DNA of 64,000 nt. It comes from a virus. A model generated the notes under the pieces. It had not been told where the DNA came from. It worked only from the letters and a program-made list of their open reading frames with translations, and did not search any database. A program made the translations under genes and the position numbers. Positions 54,962-62,956 of this stretch are shown in pieces. The stretch's first letter is position 1, and every line of letters starts with the position of its first letter. The stretch covers positions 1 through 64,000 of IMG/VR virus record IMGVR_UViG_3300008627_000001; one strand, given 5' to 3'.

Positions 54962-55350
54962 TATACTGTACTCAATGTAGCTCGGGTTGTTTCTGTATCA
55001 AACTCTATTAACAAATGTTCTATTATTTGGTCCGGAATAAATGTCAAATTTAATTCTATTATTAAACCCTGTTCAACTTGTCTGACTACAATATCATTTC
55101 CTTCTATTCTTGGATCATATGCCAGAATCGTTTGTATATCCTGTCTAATTGTTTCAATTGTAGTCTCATTCAAAGGCTCATAAATCATATCCCAAACTAT
55201 AGAGCCGAAATCAGGTAACTGTAATTTCTCTCCCTTTCTTATATTAAAATGGTTTGTAAGATCCTGTTTAGCAATATCAAACCCGGTTAATGTGAAAGAA
55301 TTAGAGAACTTTTTACCTTGTGTATTGAAGCCTTTGTATGTAATCGCCAT
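54961..55350 (-). CDS. gp25: Baseplate wedge protein gp25
   Basis: A 129-residue gp25-family (also called lysozyme-like baseplate) protein: the segments NHFNIRKGEKLQLPDFGS (about 31-48), VWDMIYEPLNE and DIQTILAYDPRI (about 69-80) match the family. gp25 joins gp6 to form the wedge centre and helps start sheath assembly. It overlaps gp6 by one base. ACTAAATA lies five bases upstream of the ATG and is a weak late-promoter candidate. Confidence 0.9.
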   Translation of the reverse strand: MAITYKGFNTQGKKFSNSFTLTGFDIAKQDLTNHFNIRKGEKLQLPDFGSIVWDMIYEPLNETTIETIRQDIQTILAYDPRIEGNDIVVRQVEQGLIIELNLTFIPDQIIEHLLIEFDTETTRATLSTV

Positions 55351-55398
55351 GCTAATATTTAGTGTTTTTAATAATATGCTACTATTAACCTAGGTAGA

Positions 55399-56949
55399 TT
55401 AATTACTACTATCAGCAATATGTGAGGTGGTTCCTGCTTTAGGTTCCTTTTTCTTTGATTGGTTAATTCTTGGATCTGGCTCGTGCATCGGAACACGTTG
55501 CATTGCGGTATAATAAGAGTAACTACCATCAACAGCATAGCGTTTACCGCCGTGTGTGTTGGATTCTCCCTTGTTTACCCAGTTATTTTCATATACAGGT
55601 ACCTTGGTTGGTTCTTCAGCAACGTTGCCTGCTTCTGTGTTGAGTTTTATAGGGTACTTAGCACCGCCGCCACTTTTAACATAGATACATGCTGTACTTG
55701 TAACACTGATTGCTTCTTTGCATGTAATGTTAAACCAACCTGTCGACGACATGTTAAATGTGCCGGCCGCATATGTTTTCATGTTACCATTGACATATAT
55801 ATGTGCGTGGCCCTTGCCTTCAACCCCGGCCGGATTTGTTTCAATTTTAAAATTATGGCCTGCTAAAATATTAACATCTTCACCTGCTTGTATATTAACA
55901 TCAACATCTGCTAACATATTAACATTTCCTTCTGCGTGAACGCTAATATCTCTAGCACTAAACACATCTACTGAGCCATCATTTCTTAATTCTGCCCAAG
56001 CACTGCCACTTGCAGTTCCTAAGTAAATTGTTCCACCGTCATCACTTAGTAAAACTTGGTGTCCTGTTCCTGTGCGTAGTCTAATAAGTTGGCTAAGGCC
56101 TTGTTGATCACCGTCGTCCATAACAAATGTATGTCCAGACTTTCTATTATAAGGCCAATCATATCCTGTACTATTTTCAGTAATTAAACCTTGTTTAATG
56201 GATCCATAATCATAGTCCAATGGTCCAGGTGTTGAAATACCAAATACGTTAGAAGGACTTTCACGCTGGGCACTTGACGTACTAATGCCTCTGACATAAT
56301 CTGCCTCCAATCCTTGTGCAAGCAATGTATCAAAAAGAGGATGCACCGGCTTTTCAACATTCTTCCAAGCAGTGGATTTATCAAAACTTTTTACTTGTAA
56401 CTTATTATACTCTGCAACAGGTACTTCAAAATTTGGTGATGTGATGCCTGCGTTCGTTGTAGACTTAGACTTTGCAAATGCCGGGGAGGCTGCTATACCT
56501 GGCACCATATGTAACATCAATGCATCAGGTATATAAGAAATAATATATCCATTTTCAAGTATTCCTTCTGCAAAGACCACCATAACTTGTGTATCAATAT
56601 CAGGAGTAGGCAACCACATACCATAAGATTTAGTGGTTGTTTCATATTGGCCTGCAGATCCTACATCTAAATTATTTGTTCTTCCGTAAAACGGCAAGGC
56701 TAATGAACATAATATTACATTACTTTCTTGTTCTGTTTTATCGTATTTAGAGTGGGGATTTGACGTCCGTTGTTCGGCCAATGCTGGAATATAAACACCA
56801 ATACGATTCATACCACTGTCGTCGCCATAGCCTTTTACTATTCCTATATAAGGACCTGGATCTACTTTTGCAGAATAATCACGAGAACTCGTTGGAAGGC
56901 CGGGTGTTGGCTTTTTTGGTTTATTATTATAATCTGATTGACCAGGCAT
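55399..56949 (-). CDS. gp5: Tail spike/hub protein gp5, lacking an obvious lysozyme domain
   Basis: The N-terminal OB-fold region (GPYIGIVKGYGDDSGMNRIGVYIP, about 31-54) and the C-terminal beta-helix with octad repeats (from about residue 325: VDVFSARDISVHAEGN..., successive V-x-I/M-x-A repeats) are typical of T4 gp5. T4 gp5 has a muramidase domain between them. No such domain is evident here, so host peptidoglycan digestion must come from elsewhere. Length 516. It has a clear AGGA ribosome site and a 15-base gap to the 1021-aa gene upstream. Confidence 0.82.
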   Translation of the reverse strand: MPGQSDYNNKPKKPTPGLPTSSRDYSAKVDPGPYIGIVKGYGDDSGMNRIGVYIPALAEQRTSNPHSKYDKTEQESNVILCSLALPFYGRTNNLDVGSAGQYETTTKSYGMWLPTPDIDTQVMVVFAEGILENGYIISYIPDALMLHMVPGIAASPAFAKSKSTTNAGITSPNFEVPVAEYNKLQVKSFDKSTAWKNVEKPVHPLFDTLLAQGLEADYVRGISTSSAQRESPSNVFGISTPGPLDYDYGSIKQGLITENSTGYDWPYNRKSGHTFVMDDGDQQGLSQLIRLRTGTGHQVLLSDDGGTIYLGTASGSAWAELRNDGSVDVFSARDISVHAEGNVNMLADVDVNIQAGEDVNILAGHNFKIETNPAGVEGKGHAHIYVNGNMKTYAAGTFNMSSTGWFNITCKEAISVTSTACIYVKSGGGAKYPIKLNTEAGNVAEEPTKVPVYENNWVNKGESNTHGGKRYAVDGSYSYYTAMQRVPMHEPDPRINQSKKKEPKAGTTSHIADSSN

Positions 56950-56964
56950 TGTGTTTTCCTGTTA

Positions 56965-59900
56965 TTAGAATCCGCCACCACCGCCGGTAGTCGTAGATTC
57001 TTTTTCTGAAATAATATCTAATAAGTAGCCAGTTTTTTTCCAACTTGGTACATTATTTCCATATTTATTGTGTATAACCTCATTTTTTTCACTTGCTGAG
57101 TTTCCGCGTTCCCAGGCGTGTGCCAATTGTGTGCCGCTTAGTACGGCGGCTGCGGCCGCAACACCTGCTCTAATAATTCTACCAGCCGGATGTAACGATG
57201 CAACGGCAAGAACCCCTGCTCCGGCGGCAAGGCCTGCATTAATGATTGTTTGTCTTTCTACACCCATTATTGTATCATTGTTTGCTACAGTAGTTTGATC
57301 CGATGTTTCATATGTACTAATATTAGGATGTCTATCTAATGCCACTGTTCCTACGGGATTTCCTTGAGGAGTCGGTAATACCGTGCCACCAGTGGTGGTC
57401 ACAAAGGACGGCGATGATCTATATTGTTCAACCGGTCCGCCAGCACTAAAGGATGGCGATGATCTATATGGTTCAGCAGGTGAACTATTACTAAATGTGA
57501 CAGGGCCAGAGGCATCTGCGGGATTAGGTCTAATTGGTGTTAATTCACTACCAGTAGTAGACAATTCTGATGCAAGTGTTCCTGATGATTGTGCTATGCT
57601 GGGAGATCCAAATCTACTTGCTTCAGATGCTCTAAATTCTGCCGCGGTTTGCGGCCTATTTTGTAACGCCGCTGTATTAAAATCTGCGTGGGGATTTACA
57701 AAGTTTTTGCTAGAACTTGTTTCTGTAACTGGAAATGGGCCTTCAATTCCCGCAAATTCATTGTTTACTTCTATTGCTTCTGCAGTTAATTGCCTATTCT
57801 TCATTTCTTCTTTTACTGTCAATGGAGTTCCTGCAAACTCATCTGCATCCATTGGTGTCGGTGCTACTCCAGTGCCGCCAAATGCATCTAAGCCTACGGC
57901 GGCTTCATTAGCAACTTCTGCAGAACCAGGTGTTATTAACTGATTAGCAGCTGCTTTAGCATCTTCAAAATCATAATTGTTTGCTTCATCATTAGACATT
58001 AATTCTGTATTCTTTTCAGGATTATCAATATTTTCACGCCATTGATTATAAATTCTTGTTGCTTCAATAGTTTGTGTAAATTCTCCACCTTGGAAAACAC
58101 TGTTAACCTCCCATACTCTATAATAACCAGATAACGTACTACCGCCGGCACTGCTACTAAAGTCTGCTAATCCGGTCGCTTCATCATAATCTCTAGGTGT
58201 TTTGAATAACAAATAAAAATGTGCATCATCTAAGTCACATAATATTGCACCATTCTTTGGATCATGGCCGTTTGTACCGCCTCCTGCTCCAGTTTTATTA
58301 GGAGTTGCCATTGACAATACACCATCCTGTTGAATATATCCCGGATCCCCTACTATTTCCATAGTTACCGACATCATGTCCGATCCTGGTGTTCTATATA
58401 AGTTTTCCATTAAGGTTGCGCCGGTTCTTTGTTTACTTGTTGCGTGTGGATCTTGAATAAACTTTTTAGACTTCGGTTTAATGTTTTGGCCACCTGCTAC
58501 TTTTGATTGTTGGTCTTGCCTATTCCCCGCATCTGGTGCAACATTCGACTCCTCCTCTGGTATTATAGCCTGATCAGCGGATGCATTGCCTGTTGCAACC
58601 CCTGCCATAGCTAATATAAAAGAATTATTAAAGGTTAAATCTAAATTTCTAATATCTAAATTTTGGCCACTGTAAATATAATCATAACTTCTTGCAACAT
58701 TGCGTACTCCATTTTGTCCTGGCTTAGCCTTGCCTCCGGTGACTTCTGGATCTACTACCTTATAGGGATCAATTTGTATAAGGGTGTGTCTAGCATATTT
58801 GTTACGTATGTTATCGAATTCTTTTAATATTTTAACATATGTAATCTTAAACCAATCTAATCCTTTGTTGGGATCCTTTAAAACTTCTTTTGCTTCAGAT
58901 ACTTTTCCTAATGGTTTATTATCTGCAAGTTGGTCGGTAATATATGTACTATCACGTATTACTTTTTCTACTAATGATAGCATAGATTGTCCTGGGGCAG
59001 ATATTTCTATTTTATAATCCGATCTTTCACCATAATATCGTAACGCAGAATCGTTCTTAAATTTTTCTTTTGGAGGCGTTTGCCTTCCCCTCTCGCCACG
59101 TGCGACTGTTTCATGACCGCTTGGAACCACTTTAAGTAACGTCTGCTTTGCTACATTAGGAGATATTTTTGCAGATTTTAATCTGTTAGCGGCCGGGCCG
59201 CCTCCTGTTCCTATTCTAAATTCTATACTGTCAGCAAACTCCTGTGTTTTAGGAGCCCAAGTTCCTGCTTCATTTGGTTTTATTCCTGCGGTAAAACTGC
59301 CGGTAGTTCTATCTGTTTGTTCTCTATTAAACTCTTTTTCTAGATGTTTAAAAATATCTTGAATTTGTTTTCCTTTTATTGTTTTTAAATTAAGACTTTG
59401 TGTTATCGGATTATTATCTGCTTCCAAAACCGCCATCATAATAAATTCAAGTGAATAATTTGTGCCTTCTGCAGTAATATTAAAATCTAAATTTGCTATT
59501 CTAACAGGAATCCAACGTGTAGCAGGTTTTATACGTACATTTTTGCCTTCCTCATCATAACCTAAAAAATCAATCTGAACTAACAACGGCTTTTCTGTCC
59601 AATTCCCTCCATCTTCAGTTAACACTTCATGAAATCTATCTAACAGTGTGGTTCCGGTTGGTTCAACTACAGCCATACTTAGATCCATAAGGTTAGTTGC
59701 TCTAGAATTAGAGTTCATACCCATTAATCCAGAAGTTGTCATTGATTCAATGTAAAAATCTAATTCAAACTTAGGATGCCTTGCCGGCAGAATTTCTGAA
59801 CCATCATTAAGTATACCACCTGAGGAAAATAATGTATAGCATATTTTAGGTATATTTGCATGTGCCCAGTCCCAACTGCCTTTCTCTGCTAAATCATTAT

Positions 59901-60030
59901 AATTCTGCACAGTTTTGAAACTTAATAAACTTATTTTATAAGTGTAGTTTGTAAACTGGTGTAAAATATTGTCAGGTGCTGGTACAGGTTTATCTGCTAC
60001 AACTTGTAGATTAGGATCACCATTTGTCAT
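56965..60030 (-). CDS. Large baseplate hub-associated virion protein, 1021 aa
   Basis: It lies between gp53 and gp5 in a pure baseplate block, so a hub or baseplate role is inferred. The N-terminal ~260 residues contain LLVQIDFLGYDEEGKNVRI and WIPVRIANLDFNITAEGTNY segments that look like a tail-hub beta domain. The C-terminal third is Ser/Pro/Thr-rich with two EPYRSSPSF / EQYRSSPSF copies, followed by an Ala/Gly-rich hydrophobic stretch (about 930-970) and a poly-Gly end. It could be the gp27 counterpart, but I cannot show that. Confidence 0.7.
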   Translation of the reverse strand: MTNGDPNLQVVADKPVPAPDNILHQFTNYTYKISLLSFKTVQNYNDLAEKGSWDWAHANIPKICYTLFSSGGILNDGSEILPARHPKFELDFYIESMTTSGLMGMNSNSRATNLMDLSMAVVEPTGTTLLDRFHEVLTEDGGNWTEKPLLVQIDFLGYDEEGKNVRIKPATRWIPVRIANLDFNITAEGTNYSLEFIMMAVLEADNNPITQSLNLKTIKGKQIQDIFKHLEKEFNREQTDRTTGSFTAGIKPNEAGTWAPKTQEFADSIEFRIGTGGGPAANRLKSAKISPNVAKQTLLKVVPSGHETVARGERGRQTPPKEKFKNDSALRYYGERSDYKIEISAPGQSMLSLVEKVIRDSTYITDQLADNKPLGKVSEAKEVLKDPNKGLDWFKITYVKILKEFDNIRNKYARHTLIQIDPYKVVDPEVTGGKAKPGQNGVRNVARSYDYIYSGQNLDIRNLDLTFNNSFILAMAGVATGNASADQAIIPEEESNVAPDAGNRQDQQSKVAGGQNIKPKSKKFIQDPHATSKQRTGATLMENLYRTPGSDMMSVTMEIVGDPGYIQQDGVLSMATPNKTGAGGGTNGHDPKNGAILCDLDDAHFYLLFKTPRDYDEATGLADFSSSAGGSTLSGYYRVWEVNSVFQGGEFTQTIEATRIYNQWRENIDNPEKNTELMSNDEANNYDFEDAKAAANQLITPGSAEVANEAAVGLDAFGGTGVAPTPMDADEFAGTPLTVKEEMKNRQLTAEAIEVNNEFAGIEGPFPVTETSSSKNFVNPHADFNTAALQNRPQTAAEFRASEASRFGSPSIAQSSGTLASELSTTGSELTPIRPNPADASGPVTFSNSSPAEPYRSSPSFSAGGPVEQYRSSPSFVTTTGGTVLPTPQGNPVGTVALDRHPNISTYETSDQTTVANNDTIMGVERQTIINAGLAAGAGVLAVASLHPAGRIIRAGVAAAAAVLSGTQLAHAWERGNSASEKNEVIHNKYGNNVPSWKKTGYLLDIISEKESTTTGGGGGF

Positions 60031-60034
60031 GGTA

Positions 60035-60340
60035 TTATAACTCCAATGATCTTCGCAACGTGGTTATTTTTGGAACAATAATAGTTACCCCTGCAATAAA
60101 ATCAAAAACTGGGTCAATTAGTGTATCTGGATTTCTTACTGCAAATACCCACCATAAGTTGGCATTATTATAAATTTCATGCGCCAACAAATCGGGTCTA
60201 TTAGCATACTTCTCTTCAATTCTATATTCTAAATCATCATCTTCAAAAGGAAAAGATCGCTTTCTCATTATTCCTAATTTATTATTAAATGATGTTGTTA
60301 GATAGTAAGGACTTTCTGACAAATAATTAACTTTTGGCAT
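60035..60340 (-). CDS. gp53: Baseplate wedge protein gp53
   Basis: A 101-residue protein with the gp53/LysM-like hallmark RPDLLAHEIYNNANLWWVFAVRN (about 48-70), where the paired WW and the preceding helix are conserved. It is half the length of T4 gp53 (196), like its marine relatives as I recall them. It overlaps the cap gene by one base and precedes the hub gene by four. Confidence 0.82.
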   Translation of the reverse strand: MPKVNYLSESPYYLTTSFNNKLGIMRKRSFPFEDDDLEYRIEEKYANRPDLLAHEIYNNANLWWVFAVRNPDTLIDPVFDFIAGVTIIVPKITTLRRSLEL

Positions 60341-61011
60341 TATATAAATCCTCCTTCACTATCACTTCCAAGTAGATCGCCGTTGGCAAAGCTCTTCAAT
60401 CCGAAACGTCGAGAAGTAGCTTTTCTTGTATATGTGGGTTTGGCTGTAATTGTTACAGTAGTACTAGCAGGCATCATTGTTTTACCATCTGTTGTTCTAA
60501 TATAATCAATTGTACCAGGTAGTTCCATTGTAAATGTCTCTATTACCACAGGAACGTTTGAAAATGCATAATCCCCAAATCCATTTAATTTCACAACTGG
60601 CGGTGGTGTGCCCGCAATTGGATCTTTATCTTGGCCAAAAAACATTTTAGTAACGGTTCTTAAAAAATGTAACACAGCTCTAAGATAGTCAGCTTCTGCT
60701 GAACTATTAGCTGTAAATTGTCCTGTAATTTGGATAGATCCAACTTGGTGGCTATCAAACGTAGGATGATCATAATTAGAATGTGTTAGTCCGGCCGCAC
60801 CGTACGAAGCATTATGCTGAACAAATACCGTAGGTGTATATGGAAATATTATTCCTTTAGACGATTGTAGGGGACCCAAAACTGGTCCGCCTAATAACTC
60901 AATACCAATAGTTATTTTTGTTCTCCAATCTTCTTTAGGGGAACTGTCGAAACCTACCTTAGGAAGAGTTGAACTACCAAATAACACGCCACCAAATGGA
61001 ATTGTTGCCAT
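60340..61011 (-). CDS. gp48: Baseplate tail-tube cap/initiator protein (gp48/gp54 type)
   Basis: The 223-residue protein has IIFPYTPTVFVQHNASYGA (about 54-72), SIQITGQFTANSSAEADYLR and FLRTVTKMFFGQDKDPIAGTPPPV segments that characterise the marine T4-like tail-tube cap family. The protein covers the hub and starts tube polymerisation. A good AGGA site lies upstream, and AAATAAATA at about 61037-61045 (minus) may be its late promoter. I cannot separate gp48 from gp54 by sequence, so the symbol is provisional. Confidence 0.8.
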   Translation of the reverse strand: MATIPFGGVLFGSSTLPKVGFDSSPKEDWRTKITIGIELLGGPVLGPLQSSKGIIFPYTPTVFVQHNASYGAAGLTHSNYDHPTFDSHQVGSIQITGQFTANSSAEADYLRAVLHFLRTVTKMFFGQDKDPIAGTPPPVVKLNGFGDYAFSNVPVVIETFTMELPGTIDYIRTTDGKTMMPASTTVTITAKPTYTRKATSRRFGLKSFANGDLLGSDSEGGFI

Positions 61012-61043
61012 AAAAATATTTCCTATTATATCTTTCTATTTAT

Positions 61044-61072
61044 TTGACTTTTTAATATGCGTGTATTATAAT
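61044..61072 (+). promoter_or_regulatory. Sigma-70-type promoter for gp55
   Basis: TTGACT (61044-61049) and TATAAT (61067-61072) are 17 bases apart in the 81-base gap between divergent late and early genes. The expected start at 61079 leaves a 14-base leader that contains GGAG (61084-61087), the one promoter of the four with a normal ribosome site. It fits early synthesis of the late sigma factor. Confidence 0.8.
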
Positions 61073-61092
61073 AAATATATTATGGAGCATTT

Positions 61093-61893
61093 ATGACAAA
61101 TACTAGAAACGTATACCTAAGAAACAAAGATATTTTAGAAGAAATACACAAATCAAAAAATAGTTATAGTAGTTACGTAACACCTGAAGATGCAGATTAC
61201 GATATTATCGTACTAGATATTAAAAAAATAAACATACGATCAGCCGCACAAGCAAAACGTAATAAAGCATCTAAAATTGCAAAAGAAAACCATGCAAAAG
61301 CAGTAGAAGAAAACACTACTCGTAAAAAACCTCGATTAATCGACTTTACTGTCAACTGGAAAAAGATTGCTAAGGAAGATCTCGTATTTAGAGTCATGAC
61401 CTTTGATCATATTCCTTTACAACATGGTAGAGTTAAAACACCCAAAACGGTAGCAGACCATTATGAAAAACTTACATTCCCTCCATATCAACACTTTCGT
61501 TATGATGAAACAGGCGAACTTGTCTGTGTGGGCAAAAGTCACTGGATTGGTGATCTAGAGAATGGTAAGTTTAGTAAGGACCATGGGCAAATGACTGATA
61601 ATCTTGGCCGCATGTTTATAAAACTTTGTGATCGCTATGGCACAAGATCTAACTGGCGAGGATACACATATAATGATGAAATGCGTGGCGCGGCTGTTTT
61701 ACAACTAATTCAAGTTGGATTACAGTTTGACGAGTGCAAAAGTCAAAATCCATTTGCATATTATACTGCGGTTATAACAAATTCATTTACTAAAATTCTC
61801 AATATGGAAAAGCGTAATCAAAACATACGTGATGATATTTTAGAGATGAATGATATGAATCCAAGTTATACAAGACAGAACGCAAGATCTTGA
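61093..61893 (+). CDS. gp55: Late-transcription sigma factor gp55
   Basis: gp55 directs RNA polymerase to TATAAATA late promoters, which are present in this window. The C-terminal half carries the conserved phage segment DRYGTRSNWRGYTYNDEMRG (about 179-198), then LQFDECKSQNPFAYYTAVITNSF (about 212-234) and the NMNPSYTRQ-like end. The N-terminal ~90 residues, rich in Lys, Ala and Glu, extend beyond T4 gp55 (185). It sits beside gp47/gp46, as in other marine T4-like phages. Confidence 0.93.
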   Translation: MTNTRNVYLRNKDILEEIHKSKNSYSSYVTPEDADYDIIVLDIKKINIRSAAQAKRNKASKIAKENHAKAVEENTTRKKPRLIDFTVNWKKIAKEDLVFRVMTFDHIPLQHGRVKTPKTVADHYEKLTFPPYQHFRYDETGELVCVGKSHWIGDLENGKFSKDHGQMTDNLGRMFIKLCDRYGTRSNWRGYTYNDEMRGAAVLQLIQVGLQFDECKSQNPFAYYTAVITNSFTKILNMEKRNQNIRDDILEMNDMNPSYTRQNARS

Positions 61894-61918
61894 CAAATTA
61901 CTTTAAGTTTAGTATACT
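61890..61918 (+). promoter_or_regulatory. Sigma-70-type promoter for gp47-gp46
   Basis: TTGACA (61890-61895) includes the TGA stop codon of gp55, and TATACT (61913-61918) follows after 17 bases. The expected start, 61925, lies five bases before the gp47 ATG, with no Shine-Dalgarno, so the transcript is nearly leaderless. Confidence 0.75.
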
Positions 61919-61929
61919 AATAAGAATGT

Positions 61930-62955
61930 ATGAGTAACGAAAATCTATTTAAAAAAGTAGCAGTTTGTACAGATATACACTTCGGAAATAAAAGCAATTC
62001 AACTATACACAATCAAGATTGTGAGGATTTTGTTGACTGGTTTATAGACACGGCGCATAAGAACGACTGCGAGACTTGCCTATTCTTAGGCGATTGGCAT
62101 CATCAACGAGCAAGTATTAACGTCCATACGTTAAACTATAGCCTACGTAGTTTGGAAAAGTTAGGCAAGTCTTTTGAGAAGTTTTATTTTATTACAGGCA
62201 ATCATGATCTGTACTACAGAGATCGTCGTGATCTAAACAGTGTTGAATTTGCTAGTAGATTTCCTGGAATTTCCATCGTAAATCAAACAATTAACGAGGG
62301 CAATGTTGCTATTGTTCCGTGGTTAGTGGGCGATGACTTTAAGAAAATTAAAAAACTTAAAGCAAAATATATCTTTGGACACTTTGAACTGCCACACTTT
62401 TATATGAACGCTATGGTACAAATGCCAGACCATGGCGAACTTTATGCTGACGACATGTCGCAAGCAGAGTATGTGTTTAGTGGACACTTCCATAAGAGGC
62501 AACAACAAAAGAACGTAATTTACATTGGTAACTGCTTTCCACACAACTATGCTGATGCTTGGGACGATGAGCGTGGTATGATGATGTTAGAATGGAATGG
62601 TGAACCAGAGTTTGTAAGTTGGCCCAATGCTCCTTCATATAAAACATTAAAACTATCGCAACTGTTGGAAAATCCCACACAGTATTTAGACAATAAAACA
62701 TACGCAAGAGTAACAATGGACATTGATATTAGTTATGAAGAGGCAAACTTTATTAAAGAAACATTTACTAGAGATCACAATGTTCGTGAGTTAAGTTTAT
62801 TGCCAAACAAAGAGAAGCAGGACCTTGATATTATTGACGAGGATATTGAACTTAACTTTGATAGTATTGACTCTATTGTTATTGATCAATTATCAAACAT
62901 TGAAAGCGAATATTATAATCCACAAACGTTGTTAGAAATTTATAGGAACATTTAG
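61930..62955 (+). CDS. gp47: Recombination endonuclease subunit gp47 (Mre11-like)
   Basis: This nuclease works with gp46 to resect DNA ends for recombination-dependent replication and to degrade host DNA. The calcineurin-like phosphoesterase motifs are seen: CTDIHFG (about 12-18), FLGDWHH (about 51-57), FITGNHD (about 92-98), FGHFE (about 149) and FSGHFHKR (about 178-185). Length 341 matches T4 gp47 (339). It is followed two bases later by gp46. Confidence 0.95.
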   Translation: MSNENLFKKVAVCTDIHFGNKSNSTIHNQDCEDFVDWFIDTAHKNDCETCLFLGDWHHQRASINVHTLNYSLRSLEKLGKSFEKFYFITGNHDLYYRDRRDLNSVEFASRFPGISIVNQTINEGNVAIVPWLVGDDFKKIKKLKAKYIFGHFELPHFYMNAMVQMPDHGELYADDMSQAEYVFSGHFHKRQQQKNVIYIGNCFPHNYADAWDDERGMMMLEWNGEPEFVSWPNAPSYKTLKLSQLLENPTQYLDNKTYARVTMDIDISYEEANFIKETFTRDHNVRELSLLPNKEKQDLDIIDEDIELNFDSIDSIVIDQLSNIESEYYNPQTLLEIYRNI

Positions 62956-62956
62956 T

